Shown here: one piece after another, positions 49,359 through 57,729 of the stretch | Layout of the letters: each line of letters starts with the position of its first letter | Position numbering within the stretch: position 1 is the stretch's first letter | Assembly: GCF_014647075.1 (NCBI RefSeq) | Contig: NZ_BMOM01000013.1 | Location: forward strand, 21,401-85,400 | DNA length: 64,000 nucleotides | Direction of reading: 5' to 3' | Source of the DNA: Deinococcus aerophilus | Lineage (GTDB): Bacteria; Deinococcota; Deinococci; Deinococcales; Deinococcaceae | Notes under the pieces: model-generated | What the model saw: only the letters and a program-made list of their open reading frames with translations | Told to the model about the DNA's origin: nothing | The model's database searches: none | Position numbers and translations under genes: made by a program

Positions 49359-50609
49359 ATGGCCGGGCCGACGACCCTTCAGGTGGGCCAGCGAACGGCG
49401 CTGGGCGACCTGGGCCTGGGGCCGCGCTTCGCGGTGGACATTCACTGCACGCTGGCCGGCGCGGACCTCACCGCCTTCGGCCTGCAGGGTGGGCAGCTCA
49501 CGGACGACCGCTACATGGTCTTCTTCAACCAGACGCGCAGCCCCGGGGGCGCCCTGGAACTCACCCGGCAGGGAGTGGACACCCGCTTCGCCGTGGATCT
49601 GGAGGCGCTGCCGGCAGAGGTCACCGAGGTGTACTTCACCGCCACCCATGACGCCCGCCCCCTGAGCGAGGCGGGCGCGCTGTCGGTGACGGTGGGCGGC
49701 GCGACGTTTGATGTCCGGCCCCACCTACAGGCCGAGAAGGCCGTGATGCTCGTGCGGCTCTACCGACACGCGGGCGGCTGGCGGCTCGCCACCGTCGCGC
49801 AGGGCTTTAACGGCGGTCTGGCCGCCCTGGTGCAGCATTTTGGCGGAGAGGTGGCGGACGCCGGCCCGGCGGAGCCCCCGGCCCCCGCGCCGGTCAACCT
49901 GCGCAAGGAGCGTCAGCGGGTGCTGCTGGAAAAGGCCGAACGCGAGCAGCCACAGCTTGTCAGCCTGATCAAGGCGGCGGGCGTCAGCCTGGAAAAACGC
50001 GGCCTGCAGGACGCCCGGTACCGGGTCAAGCTGGTTCTCGACATCAGTGCGAGCATGGGGCGCGAGTACCGCAGCGGCGCGGTGCAGGCACTGGCCGAAC
50101 GCGCTCTGGCCCTGGCGGCCCGCCTGGACGACGACGGTGAGGTCGAGGTCTACCTGTTCGGCATCAAGGCCCACCGCAGCGGCACACTGTCGCTGGACAA
50201 CGTGGCGGGCTTCGTGGACCGCCTGCAGGTGCGGCTGGAGGGTGGCACCTTTTACGGACCGGTCATGGCGCTGGTCCGCGAGGACGCGGCGCGCGAGGGC
50301 CACGAGCTGCCGTGTCTGGTGCTGTTCATCACCGACGGCGGCACAAGCAACCCGGCAACCGTGGTCCGCATGATGACCGAAGCGGCCCACGAGCCGATCT
50401 TCTGGAAGTTCATGGGCATCGAGGAGGGCCGGGTCAACTTTGACTTCCTGGAAAAGCTCGATGACCTGCCCGGACGCCGGGTGGACAACGCCGACTTCTT
50501 CCGGGTCCGCGCTCCGATCACCATCGGGGACGCCGAGCTGTTCGAACTGCTGCTCAATGAACTCGACGGCTGGCAGCGCGACGCCCGCGCCGCCGGCATC
50601 CTGAACTGA
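49359..50609 (+). CDS. TerD-type domain fused to VWA domain (TerF-like)
   Basis: 416 residues. The N-terminal domain (1-170) is a paralogue of domain 1 of the preceding protein (DDRYMVFFNQTRSPGGALEL shared). After a PAPAP linker and a coiled coil (RKERQRVLLEKAEREQPQLVSLI) comes a VWA domain (about 220-410) with MIDAS DISASMG, GGTFYGPV and FITDGGTS. It should bind metal through MIDAS and act as a scaffold in the Ter complex, in the cytoplasm since no signal is present. Confidence 0.9.
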   Translation: MAGPTTLQVGQRTALGDLGLGPRFAVDIHCTLAGADLTAFGLQGGQLTDDRYMVFFNQTRSPGGALELTRQGVDTRFAVDLEALPAEVTEVYFTATHDARPLSEAGALSVTVGGATFDVRPHLQAEKAVMLVRLYRHAGGWRLATVAQGFNGGLAALVQHFGGEVADAGPAEPPAPAPVNLRKERQRVLLEKAEREQPQLVSLIKAAGVSLEKRGLQDARYRVKLVLDISASMGREYRSGAVQALAERALALAARLDDDGEVEVYLFGIKAHRSGTLSLDNVAGFVDRLQVRLEGGTFYGPVMALVREDAAREGHELPCLVLFITDGGTSNPATVVRMMTEAAHEPIFWKFMGIEEGRVNFDFLEKLDDLPGRRVDNADFFRVRAPITIGDAELFELLLNELDGWQRDARAAGILN

Positions 50610-50658
50610 ACGTCATTCCCCTTCAACTCCATTCACCCCCAACAAGGAGCCCCCCAGC

Positions 50659-51240
50659 ATGCCTATTTCTCTTAAAAAAGGTCAGCAGATCAGCCTCGCC
50701 AAGGAAGCCGGACCCAGCCTCAGCACCGTTCGTATGGGCCTGGGCTGGGACGCCATCAAGAAAAAGGGCTTCTTCGGCTTCGGCGGCGGCACCGTGGACG
50801 TGGACCTGGATGCCAACGCCCTGATGTTCGATGCGGGCGGCACCCTGGTGGACGCGGTGTGGTTCCGTCAGCTTCAGAGCAAGGACGGCTCGGTGCGCCA
50901 CAGCGGCGACAACCGCACCGGGCAGGGAGACGGCGACGATGAGACCATCACCGTGGACCTGACCCGGCTGCCCGCCACGGTCACCACCGTGATCTTCAGC
51001 GTCAACAACTACACCGGTCAGGACTTTGGCCAGGTGGAGAACGCCTACTGCCGGCTGGTGAATACCCAGGGCGAGGTGGAGATTGCCCGCTACGACCTCT
51101 CGGCGCAGGGCAACCACAGCGCCATGATCCTGGCGAGCCTCAAGCGTCAGGGATCGGACTGGACCCTGACCGCCATCGGCACGACCTCGCGCGGGCGCAC
51201 GTACCAGGACAACCTGCCGGACATGAAGGCCTACCTGTAA
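50659..51240 (+). CDS. terZ: TerD-family protein, TerZ-like
   Basis: 193 residues. [21 protein letters not shown] start with [18 protein letters not shown] and [16 protein letters not shown]; calcium motif [19 protein letters not shown], and the shorter C-terminus [19 protein letters not shown]. The Gly/Phe loop after GLGWD and the end sequence mark TerZ/TerX forms rather than TerD/TerE. AAGGAG precedes the ATG. Confidence 0.88.
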   Translation: MPISLKKGQQISLAKEAGPSLSTVRMGLGWDAIKKKGFFGFGGGTVDVDLDANALMFDAGGTLVDAVWFRQLQSKDGSVRHSGDNRTGQGDGDDETITVDLTRLPATVTTVIFSVNNYTGQDFGQVENAYCRLVNTQGEVEIARYDLSAQGNHSAMILASLKRQGSDWTLTAIGTTSRGRTYQDNLPDMKAYL

Positions 51241-51364
51241 GGGCACGGGCAGGAACGCCGGGGACCCCCACCCCATCTTCTCCCGGGGCCGGGAACCCAC
51301 AGGTCCCTGGTCCCGTAATCAACCCCGGAGTTTCCCCACGAGGGGACCGAAAAGGACGGTAGAC

Positions 51365-51940
51365 ATGGCACTTTCACTGAAAAAAGGCGGCAACATCTCC
51401 CTGAGCAAGCAGGACGCCAACCTGCAGCGCATCATCGTGGGCCTGGGCTGGGACCCGCGTCCCACCGACGGCCAGCAGTTCGACCTGGACGCCTGCGCCT
51501 TCCTGCTGAACACCAGCGGCAAGGTGCGCGGCGACCATGACTTCATCTTCTACAACCAGCTGCGCAGCACGGACGGCAGCGTCGAGCATACCGGCGACAA
51601 CCGTACCGGGCAGGGCGACGGTGATGACGAGGCGATCAAGATCAACCTGACGCAGGTGCCCGCCGACATCGAGAAGATCGCCGTCAGCGTGACCATCGAT
51701 GAGGCCGACGCCCGCCGCCAGAACTTCGGGCAGGTGGGCGGCGCGTTTATCCGGGTGGTCAACGAGGACAACGGCCAGGAGCTGACCCGCTTTGATCTGG
51801 GCGAGGACTTCAGCACCGAGACCGCCGTGATCTTCGGCGAGATCTACCGCCACAGCGGCGAGTGGAAGTTCCGCGCGGTGGGGCAGGGCTACGCGGGCGG
51901 CCTGGGGCCACTGGCCCGCAATTACGGTGTGAACGTCTAG
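51365..51940 (+). CDS. terD: Second TerD-family protein
   Basis: 191 residues, the same length as the protein at 47481, and very similar throughout: [60 protein letters not shown] and [34 protein letters not shown] single Cys (C44) replaces Ser in the other copy. AAGGACGG lies before the ATG. A recent duplication, or TerD and TerE roles, are both possible. Confidence 0.94.
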   Translation: MALSLKKGGNISLSKQDANLQRIIVGLGWDPRPTDGQQFDLDACAFLLNTSGKVRGDHDFIFYNQLRSTDGSVEHTGDNRTGQGDGDDEAIKINLTQVPADIEKIAVSVTIDEADARRQNFGQVGGAFIRVVNEDNGQELTRFDLGEDFSTETAVIFGEIYRHSGEWKFRAVGQGYAGGLGPLARNYGVNV

Positions 51941-52062
51941 GATTTGCCCAGAACACCGGCACCCGCGCCTGCGTGGCCGGGTGCCATATCGCTGGCGGGA
52001 ACGCCGCATAATGAGCCGGTTGGTCTGTCCGGCACACAGCCGCAGCCACCAAGGAGAACGGA

Positions 52063-53118
52063 GTGATTCAAAGAGAGTTTGGCTTTGCCTTTGGGGTGAC
52101 GGTCGTCGCCCTGATCCTGGCAGCCTGGTATGGGTTTAATCTGGGCGGTCTCAGCGTGGCCCTCAACTTCCTGCTGATCGCGGTGGTGCTGGGGGTCATG
52201 GAAGTGTCCCTGAGCTTCGACAACGCGGTCGTCAATGCCTCGGTCCTCAAGAACATGACCGAGAAGTGGCAGCGCCGCTTTCTGATCTGGGGCATTCTGA
52301 TCGCGGTCGTCGGCATGCGGCTGGTCTTTCCCATCGCCATCGTCGCCATCACGGCTGGGCTGGGCTTCGGTGAGGTGGCCAGTCTGGCCCTGAACGACGC
52401 TCCCCGGTACGGCGAGTATCTGGAAGAGGCCGAGGTGGTGATCAGCGCCTTCGGCGGCACCTTCCTGCTGATGGTCGCCCTGAACTACCTGATGGACCCC
52501 GACAAGGATGAGCACTGGCTGGCCGGCTTCGAGCGCCGCCTGGCTGGCCTGGGCAAGCTGGACACCGTTCAGGCGATCATCGCGGGCGTGGTGCTGCTGG
52601 CCATCACCCACTTCTTCGTGACGCCCGACGAGCAGTTCGCGGCGCTGGTGGCGGGCATGGTGGGCCTGCTGGTCTACCTGGCCATGAACGCCATCGGCGG
52701 TCTGTTCGACCCCAATGATATGGCGGCCAAGGCGGGCGCAGCGGGCTTCACGGCCTTCATGTACCTGGAAGTGCTGGACGCTTCGTTCTCGCTGGACGGC
52801 GTGATCGGGGCCTTCGCGGTGACCAAGGAGATTGTGATCATCTCGGCGGGCCTGGCGATCGGCGCGGTGTTCGTGCGCTCGCTGACGCTGTTCCTGGTTC
52901 ACCAGGGCACGCTGGCGCAGTACCGTTTTCTGGAGCACGGCGCGCACTACGGCATCCTGGCACTGGCGGTCATCATGCTGGCCCACACCAACCGCAACGT
53001 TCATATTCCCGAACTGTTCACCGGCCTGATCGGGGTGGCGTTCATCGCAGCCTCCATCTGGTCGAGCGTCCGCGCCAACCGGCGCGACCTGGCCAAAGGA
53101 CATTCGCCGGACCACTAA
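52063..53118 (+). CDS. TerC/DUF475-family integral membrane protein
   Basis: 351 residues with about nine membrane helices. Conserved acidic residues inside helices mark the family: EVSLSFDNAVVNASVL (about 47-62) and VLDASFSLDGVIGAFAV near 245. A metal ion transporter-like membrane partner of TerB/TerD; recent work on TerC relatives points to manganese export or metalation, but for this DUF475 subgroup that is inference. The GTG start has AAGGAGAACGGA upstream. Last gene of the Ter locus, followed by a terminator. Confidence 0.9.
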   Translation: MIQREFGFAFGVTVVALILAAWYGFNLGGLSVALNFLLIAVVLGVMEVSLSFDNAVVNASVLKNMTEKWQRRFLIWGILIAVVGMRLVFPIAIVAITAGLGFGEVASLALNDAPRYGEYLEEAEVVISAFGGTFLLMVALNYLMDPDKDEHWLAGFERRLAGLGKLDTVQAIIAGVVLLAITHFFVTPDEQFAALVAGMVGLLVYLAMNAIGGLFDPNDMAAKAGAAGFTAFMYLEVLDASFSLDGVIGAFAVTKEIVIISAGLAIGAVFVRSLTLFLVHQGTLAQYRFLEHGAHYGILALAVIMLAHTNRNVHIPELFTGLIGVAFIAASIWSSVRANRRDLAKGHSPDH

Positions 53119-53134
53119 AGGCAGGCAAACGGAG

Positions 53135-53170
53135 GGGCGGCGGGGACATCAGGGTCTTCGCCGCCCTTTT
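53135..53170 (+). terminator. Terminator of the Ter locus
   Basis: 8-bp stem GGGCGGCG / CGCCGCCC with a 16-nt loop, then TTTTCT. Confidence 0.8.
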
Positions 53171-53255
53171 CTGTGGCCTCTGGGCGGGGTGAATGTGCGT
53201 TCCATAAAGGATGGCAGGTCGTGTTGACCGGCGGCTCCAGGAGCTTAAATAACCC

Positions 53256-53852
53256 ATGCTCGGAAAATTCTTCAAGAAACCCGACGACGATATGGGCGGC
53301 CGCGTGCCTCCCGGCCAGAGTCTGACCACCCGCTTTCCGGTGCTCACCTATGGCCCCGCGCAGCGCTACGACGCTTCCGAGGTCGTGGTGCGCATCAGCG
53401 GTCTGGCCGGCGAGAAGGCCTTCACCTGGGCCGATCTGCTCGCGCTGCCCCAGACCACCCTGACCTACGACATCCACTGCGTGACGCACTGGAGCAAGCT
53501 CGACACCACCTGGACCGGCGTGCGGGTGACCGACCTGATGCAGCATGTCGAGCTGGACCCGGCAGCCCGTTACGTCATGCAGCACAGCGTCGGCGGCTAC
53601 ACCACCAACCTCAGCCTGGAAGACTTCGTGCGCCCGGAAAACCTGCTGGCACACACCTTTGACGGAGAACCGCTGGACGCCGCACACGGCGGACCGCTGC
53701 GCCTGGTCGTGCCGCATCTGTACTTCTGGAAGAGTGCCAAGTGGCTGACCGGTCTGGAATTCATGCCCGCCGACCGTCCGGGATTCTGGGAGAAAAACGG
53801 GTATCACATGCGCGGCGATCCCTTCAAGGAACAGCGCTATGACGACGATTGA
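53256..53852 (+). CDS. Sulfite-oxidase-type molybdopterin domain protein
   Basis: 198 residues, a single oxidoreductase molybdopterin domain without a dimerisation or haem domain and without a signal peptide. The Mo-ligating Cys is in YDIHCVTHWSKLDTTWTGV (IHCVTHW). GGPLRLVVPHLYFWKSAKWLTGLEF is the cofactor-binding second motif. Similar stand-alone cytosolic proteins in bacteria have no proven substrate. CAGGAG lies 12 nt before the ATG. It overlaps the Mug-type gene by 14 nt. Confidence 0.87.
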   Translation: MLGKFFKKPDDDMGGRVPPGQSLTTRFPVLTYGPAQRYDASEVVVRISGLAGEKAFTWADLLALPQTTLTYDIHCVTHWSKLDTTWTGVRVTDLMQHVELDPAARYVMQHSVGGYTTNLSLEDFVRPENLLAHTFDGEPLDAAHGGPLRLVVPHLYFWKSAKWLTGLEFMPADRPGFWEKNGYHMRGDPFKEQRYDDD

Positions 53853-54456
53853 GGAGGGGCCCGGGCAGGGGGGAGCGCCGGGGGAGCAGGAGGCTTCTGC
53901 CGGCGTGTCGCCCGCCGGGACCGACGGCCATCTGGTGCCCGATGTGCTGCGCGGGGGCCTGACGCTGGTGCTGGTCGGCACGGCGCCCAGCCGCATCAGC
54001 GCGGCGCAGCGGGCGTACTACGCCAATCCCGCCAACAAGTTCTGGCGCACGCTGCATGTGGTGGGCCTGACTCCCCGGCAACTTGCGCCGCAGGAGTACG
54101 CTGCGGTGACGCGCTACGGCATCGGCCTGACCGATGTGGCCAAACGGCACAGCGGTGTGGACGCGGCCCTGCCGGGCGAGGCGTGGCGCCCGGACGAGCT
54201 GCGGGCCCGGCTGGCGCGTTACCGCCCGCGCATCGTGGCGTTTACCAGCAAGCGCGGCGCGTCCGAGACGCTGGGCATTCCTACCGCAAAGCTGCCCTAC
54301 GGTCTGCAGGACCAGCGGCTGGAGGGAGCCGAGGTCTGGGTGCTGCCCAGCACCAGTCCGCTGGGCCACAACCACTTTCAGCTTGGGCCGTGGCAGGAAC
54401 TGGCGGCGCGGGTGGCCGAATTGCGCGGCGGGTCGTCGCGGCAAGAGGGGTCCTGA
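53839..54456 (+). CDS. mug: Mug-type uracil/G:U mismatch DNA glycosylase
   Basis: 205 residues. Family 2 uracil-DNA glycosylase: LTLVLVGTAPSRISAAQRAYYANPANKFWRTLHVVGL holds the GxxPS motif and the NKFW catalytic-site region (Asn being the catalytic residue in Mug), and VLPSTSPLGHNHF is the C-terminal (S/N)PS motif. It removes uracil or ethenocytosine from mismatches. The N-terminal 28 residues are Gly/Glu/Pro-rich and extra. It starts inside the end of the oxidoreductase gene. Confidence 0.92.
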   Translation: MTTIEEGPGQGGAPGEQEASAGVSPAGTDGHLVPDVLRGGLTLVLVGTAPSRISAAQRAYYANPANKFWRTLHVVGLTPRQLAPQEYAAVTRYGIGLTDVAKRHSGVDAALPGEAWRPDELRARLARYRPRIVAFTSKRGASETLGIPTAKLPYGLQDQRLEGAEVWVLPSTSPLGHNHFQLGPWQELAARVAELRGGSSRQEGS

Positions 54457-54575
54457 CCGTTCCGGCGCAGGGAGGCTGGCGGTCACACGGTCAGGCCCCG
54501 GACAGAAGCCCGCGCCCCCCGTCGCCCTTCCAAAAACCTCAACCTTCCCCGGGAACTTTCCTCAGCGTGTGCCCG

Positions 54576-54581
54576 TATCCT
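54576..54581 (+). promoter_or_regulatory. -10 box of leaderless membrane-protein gene
   Basis: TATCCT, 8 nt before the ATG at 54590. Confidence 0.45.
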
Positions 54582-54589
54582 GAGACTGT

Positions 54590-55486
54590 ATGGCCCCTTC
54601 CGTCACCACCATCCTGACCGTGGCCCGCACCGGCTCGCGCGTGGTGTGCTTTTTAATCCGGCCCGCCCACAAGGGTCCGGGCAACCTGCGCGAACTGGGG
54701 TACGATCCCTGGCTGACTCCGGACGGCAGCGAGGGGCTGCGTCGCCGGGCGTCCCGTCTGGCGCGGCGCGGCGCGGGTCTGGGCAAGCTGGCCCTGCAGG
54801 GCGTGTTGGGAGCCGTGGTGGTGCTGCCACTGCTGCTGATCTTCGGTGTGCTGTTCGCACTGGGCTTTGACCCGGCGGGCTGGCTGCTGGGCCTCACGCT
54901 GTTGCTGGCCGTGTTGGGTCTGGTCCGCACGGCGCTGCGCGCCTCGCGCCTGATGCGGGCGCCCGATGAGGAACTGGACTCCGGGGCGTCCGGCATGACC
55001 GCGGCTTCCAGTCTTCAGAACCCCAGCCTGCAAGACGATGAGGCGGGACTGCTGGAGCTGTTGCGCCGCCACGAACGCGCCCTGCCGGCCCCGACACGGA
55101 CGGCCTTCCACGCAGCCGTGATCGCCACCCGGGACGCCCTGCGCGCCTCGGCGCACGACGCCACGCTGGACCGGGACACTTTCGACGTTCGTCAGGCGGC
55201 CCGCGAGGACCTGCCTGCCCTGCTGGCCGCCTACCGCGCCTCTCCCGCTACTCTGGCAAACGACGCCGAGCTCGGGCGGCAGCTGCAGCTGATTGAGCGG
55301 CGCATGAACGCAGTGATTCAGGACCGCGCCGCCAAACACCAGCGTGTTCTGGAGGCGCACGGACGGTATCTGGAAACCAAATATCTGCAGGGTGAACCCG
55401 AGACCGTAGAGCGCGGCGAGGCGGTGCCCGTCCGGTCCCCGGTCCGGAGGACCCATCCACAAGAGAAGGTCAACACGCGCAAGTGA
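54590..55486 (+). CDS. Membrane protein of unknown function
   Basis: 298 residues. Two adjacent membrane helices at about 70-90 and 93-112 (LQGVLGAVVVLPLLLIFGVLFALG and GWLLGLTLLLAVLGLV) are flanked by an Arg-rich N-terminal segment and a C-terminal cytoplasmic helical region (about 145-270, LLELLRRHERALPAPTRTAFHAAVIATRDAL ... LGRQLQLIERRMNAVI). No family recognised. Its stop overlaps the next gene's GTG (GTGA), so it is probably co-translated with the hydrolase. Confidence 0.72.
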   Translation: MAPSVTTILTVARTGSRVVCFLIRPAHKGPGNLRELGYDPWLTPDGSEGLRRRASRLARRGAGLGKLALQGVLGAVVVLPLLLIFGVLFALGFDPAGWLLGLTLLLAVLGLVRTALRASRLMRAPDEELDSGASGMTAASSLQNPSLQDDEAGLLELLRRHERALPAPTRTAFHAAVIATRDALRASAHDATLDRDTFDVRQAAREDLPALLAAYRASPATLANDAELGRQLQLIERRMNAVIQDRAAKHQRVLEAHGRYLETKYLQGEPETVERGEAVPVRSPVRRTHPQEKVNTRK

Positions 55487-57006
55487 GCCGCCGTACCGTT
55501 GCGGAGTCAAACGCAGCGCAGCATGAAGTCATGCCCCTGGTCCGCTCCGCCGTAATGTCCGCCCTGCTGCTCGGCTGTGTGCTGGGTTCGTTCGCTGTGG
55601 CCCAGCTGGCGGGGTCGCCCGGCCCGGCCCGGTCCTCTGCGCCGCTCCTGCTGTCTTTGGGCGCGGCTCCCGATGAAGCGGCGTTGCGGCGCGTGGCGGC
55701 TGTCCGGGTGGTGCGGCCCGGCTTTGTGGTTCCCGGTACACCCCCCGGATTGAATGCCAGCATCACCGTGCGCTATGGCCCTGCCCGGCCCCGCGCCGCC
55801 TTGCTGCTGATGCCCGGCTTTCTGGGAGGCGCGGGCAGCTTTGACCGGCTGGCCCGGCAGATCGTGGCGCTCGATCCGGGGGTGGCGGTGTGGGCGGTAG
55901 ACCGCCGCAGCAACCTGCTCGAACCCCAGGCCGAGCTTGCGGGGGCCAGCCCCGCCCGGCTGGCAGAGATTGTGCGCAGTGGCCTGCCCGTACGTCCGCC
56001 GGACAGCGTGACCTTCATGCGCGACTGGGGGCTGGACGCGACGCTGCGCGACTGGCGGGTGGCGGTGAAGGAGGCCCGGACCCTGACTCCCCACGTATTC
56101 ATCGGCGGCCACTCCCTGGGCGCCGGTCTGGCCGGGCTGTATGCGGCCTACGATTTTGGCGGGGCGCCCGGCAGCAACGGCCGGGGCTCCGACGACCTGC
56201 GCGGCGTGGTGATGCTGGACGGCACGCCGGACCTGCTCGGCGGCGATGCCATGACCCGCCAGAGTTACGAGGCGGGAGCTCCGGGTCCCCTGGGACCGCT
56301 CACGGGGGTCAAGGGTCTGGCCGCCAACCCCTATGTGGACGCCCTGTACTTTGGCCCGGGTCTGGCCAGCCGCGGCGCGGCTCAGGCCCGTCTGGCCGCC
56401 GCGCAGCCGAATGCCCCGGCCCCGGCCGGCGGGCTGGTGCCGTTTGCGGCGACCAATCTGGCGGCGGCCCTGCTGCAACTGGAACAGCGCTACGCCCTGC
56501 TGCCGTTTCTGACCCTGCGGACCGGGCACGCGACCAATGCTGTGGAGGCCCCCCACCTATTGGCCGACTTCCTGGGCGGCAAGAACAGCGTATGGGTGGC
56601 CGGCCCGCAGGACCGCCGCAGTCCGGTGGGCTGGCAGGCCGATCCACAGGCCCCCACCGACCCCGGCGATTTCGTGCGCCGGTTCTGGACACCGCTGGGG
56701 GATTACAGCGAGTGGTACTTTCCCAACCGCCTGCTGCTGGATGTGGCCGCCGCACGCCAGGGCACGCGCGGAACGCCCTTTGAGAACGATCTGCGCGTGT
56801 GGCACACCGCGTCCGTTCCCGTTCTGGGAATTGCCGCCGGGGAGGGGGTAACCACCGAGACCGACTACCGCCGGTCCGGCGCCCTGATCCCGGCTCCCCT
56901 GACCGTCCATACCCTGCCCGGAGCCGCCCATCTCGACATCACGGCGGCCCGCAGCGACGCGGTGGCCCGCTGGATTCTGGCGTGGATGAGGGGCGTGACG
57001 CCCTGA
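55483..57006 (+). CDS. Exported alpha/beta hydrolase
   Basis: 507 residues with a signal-like helix at about 22-41 (MSALLLGCVLGSFAVAQLAG). Nucleophile elbow HVFIGGHSLGAGLAGLYAAY; oxyanion region LLLMPGFLGGAGSFDRLARQI; His in LPGAAHLDITAARSD near the end; acid probably around GIAAGEGVTT. A large insertion between the nucleophile and the C-terminal His lies over the active site. Lipase or esterase activity is likely, substrate unknown. The GTG start overlaps the membrane-protein stop. Confidence 0.83.
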   Translation: MSRRTVAESNAAQHEVMPLVRSAVMSALLLGCVLGSFAVAQLAGSPGPARSSAPLLLSLGAAPDEAALRRVAAVRVVRPGFVVPGTPPGLNASITVRYGPARPRAALLLMPGFLGGAGSFDRLARQIVALDPGVAVWAVDRRSNLLEPQAELAGASPARLAEIVRSGLPVRPPDSVTFMRDWGLDATLRDWRVAVKEARTLTPHVFIGGHSLGAGLAGLYAAYDFGGAPGSNGRGSDDLRGVVMLDGTPDLLGGDAMTRQSYEAGAPGPLGPLTGVKGLAANPYVDALYFGPGLASRGAAQARLAAAQPNAPAPAGGLVPFAATNLAAALLQLEQRYALLPFLTLRTGHATNAVEAPHLLADFLGGKNSVWVAGPQDRRSPVGWQADPQAPTDPGDFVRRFWTPLGDYSEWYFPNRLLLDVAAARQGTRGTPFENDLRVWHTASVPVLGIAAGEGVTTETDYRRSGALIPAPLTVHTLPGAAHLDITAARSDAVARWILAWMRGVTP

Positions 57007-57007
57007 A

Positions 57008-57037
57008 GAAAACTGGCCCGCCCCGCCGGGGAGGGCC
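57008..57037 (-). terminator. Terminator of the small exported-protein gene
   Basis: On the minus strand GGCCCTCCCC pairs with GGGGCGGGCC with one mismatch and is followed by AGTTTTCTTC. Confidence 0.65.
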
Positions 57038-57052
57038 GTCCAGAGACGGGGC

Positions 57053-57580
57053 TCAGTTCAGGCGGACGCTGTTGGTGAGGTTGCGCACGACCGCTTCGTT
57101 GCGTGAGTAATCCTTGACGTTGCCTGCAATGGTCAGGACGAGCATGCGCCCCCCCAGGCTGGTGACCATCAGTTCGCGGCGCAGGTCGTCGCCCTGACTG
57201 GGCGTGGTGAAGACAAACTGCGCCCACGGGGTGCCGCCCACCTGAATCAGCCCGGACTTGAGCGTCTTGATGTTGGGAACCTGCGAGCGGATCACGGCCG
57301 GAAACTGGGTCACCAGCTTGTCCAGCTCGTTGCTCGCCAGCTTGCTGGTGCGCCACTCGAAGGCCACGCTGACCTTGCGGTCCTCGGTCATGAACACCGC
57401 GTCGGGGCGACCTGCTGCCGAGGGAAAGGCGGCGCGGATGCCCGCCGTGTTCAGCGTGAGCAGCTTGGCGTTGGGTTCCACGGAGAGGGGGAGGCTGTCA
57501 AGTTTTACCGGCACGGCGGCGCTTACGCTGGCAATGCTCAGGCCCGTCAGCAGGGACACGGTCAGGAAGGGACGGATCAT
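57053..57580 (-). CDS. Small exported protein of unknown function
   Basis: 175 residues with a signal peptide (MIRPFLTVSLLTGLSIASVSA). The mature part is beta-rich (VAFEWRTSKLASNELDKLVTQFP, GLIQVGGTPWAQFVFTTPSQGD, RRELMVTSLGGRMLVLTIAG) and ends RNLTNSVRLN. It resembles the exported protein at 14873-15439 in layout and end. The ATG at 57580 is preferred over a TTG three codons earlier; TAGGGT lies 8 nt upstream. Confidence 0.75.
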   Translation of the reverse strand: MIRPFLTVSLLTGLSIASVSAAVPVKLDSLPLSVEPNAKLLTLNTAGIRAAFPSAAGRPDAVFMTEDRKVSVAFEWRTSKLASNELDKLVTQFPAVIRSQVPNIKTLKSGLIQVGGTPWAQFVFTTPSQGDDLRRELMVTSLGGRMLVLTIAGNVKDYSRNEAVVRNLTNSVRLN

Positions 57581-57588
57581 GTGCGTCA

Positions 57589-57594
57589 ACCCTA
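57589..57594 (-). promoter_or_regulatory. -10 box of leaderless exported-protein gene
   Basis: TAGGGT on the minus strand, 8 nt before the ATG at 57580. Confidence 0.4.
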
Positions 57595-57729
57595 ACCCCG
57601 GGAACTTCAGGCCTTATGAGCCGCATGTGAGGAACGTGCGGCCCGGATCAACTGGCCGTCAGCGTCGGGACCAGGGCAGTCACGGGCCCGGGCTGTTCAG
57701 AGGATCGCTCCGCCCGGGGGGGGCGGACT

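Noticed and set aside
53224..53252. TTGACC with AAATAA at 17-nt spacing as promoter of the molybdopterin gene
   Set aside because: The transcript would start at or after the ATG, which contradicts the clear CAGGAG ribosome site upstream.
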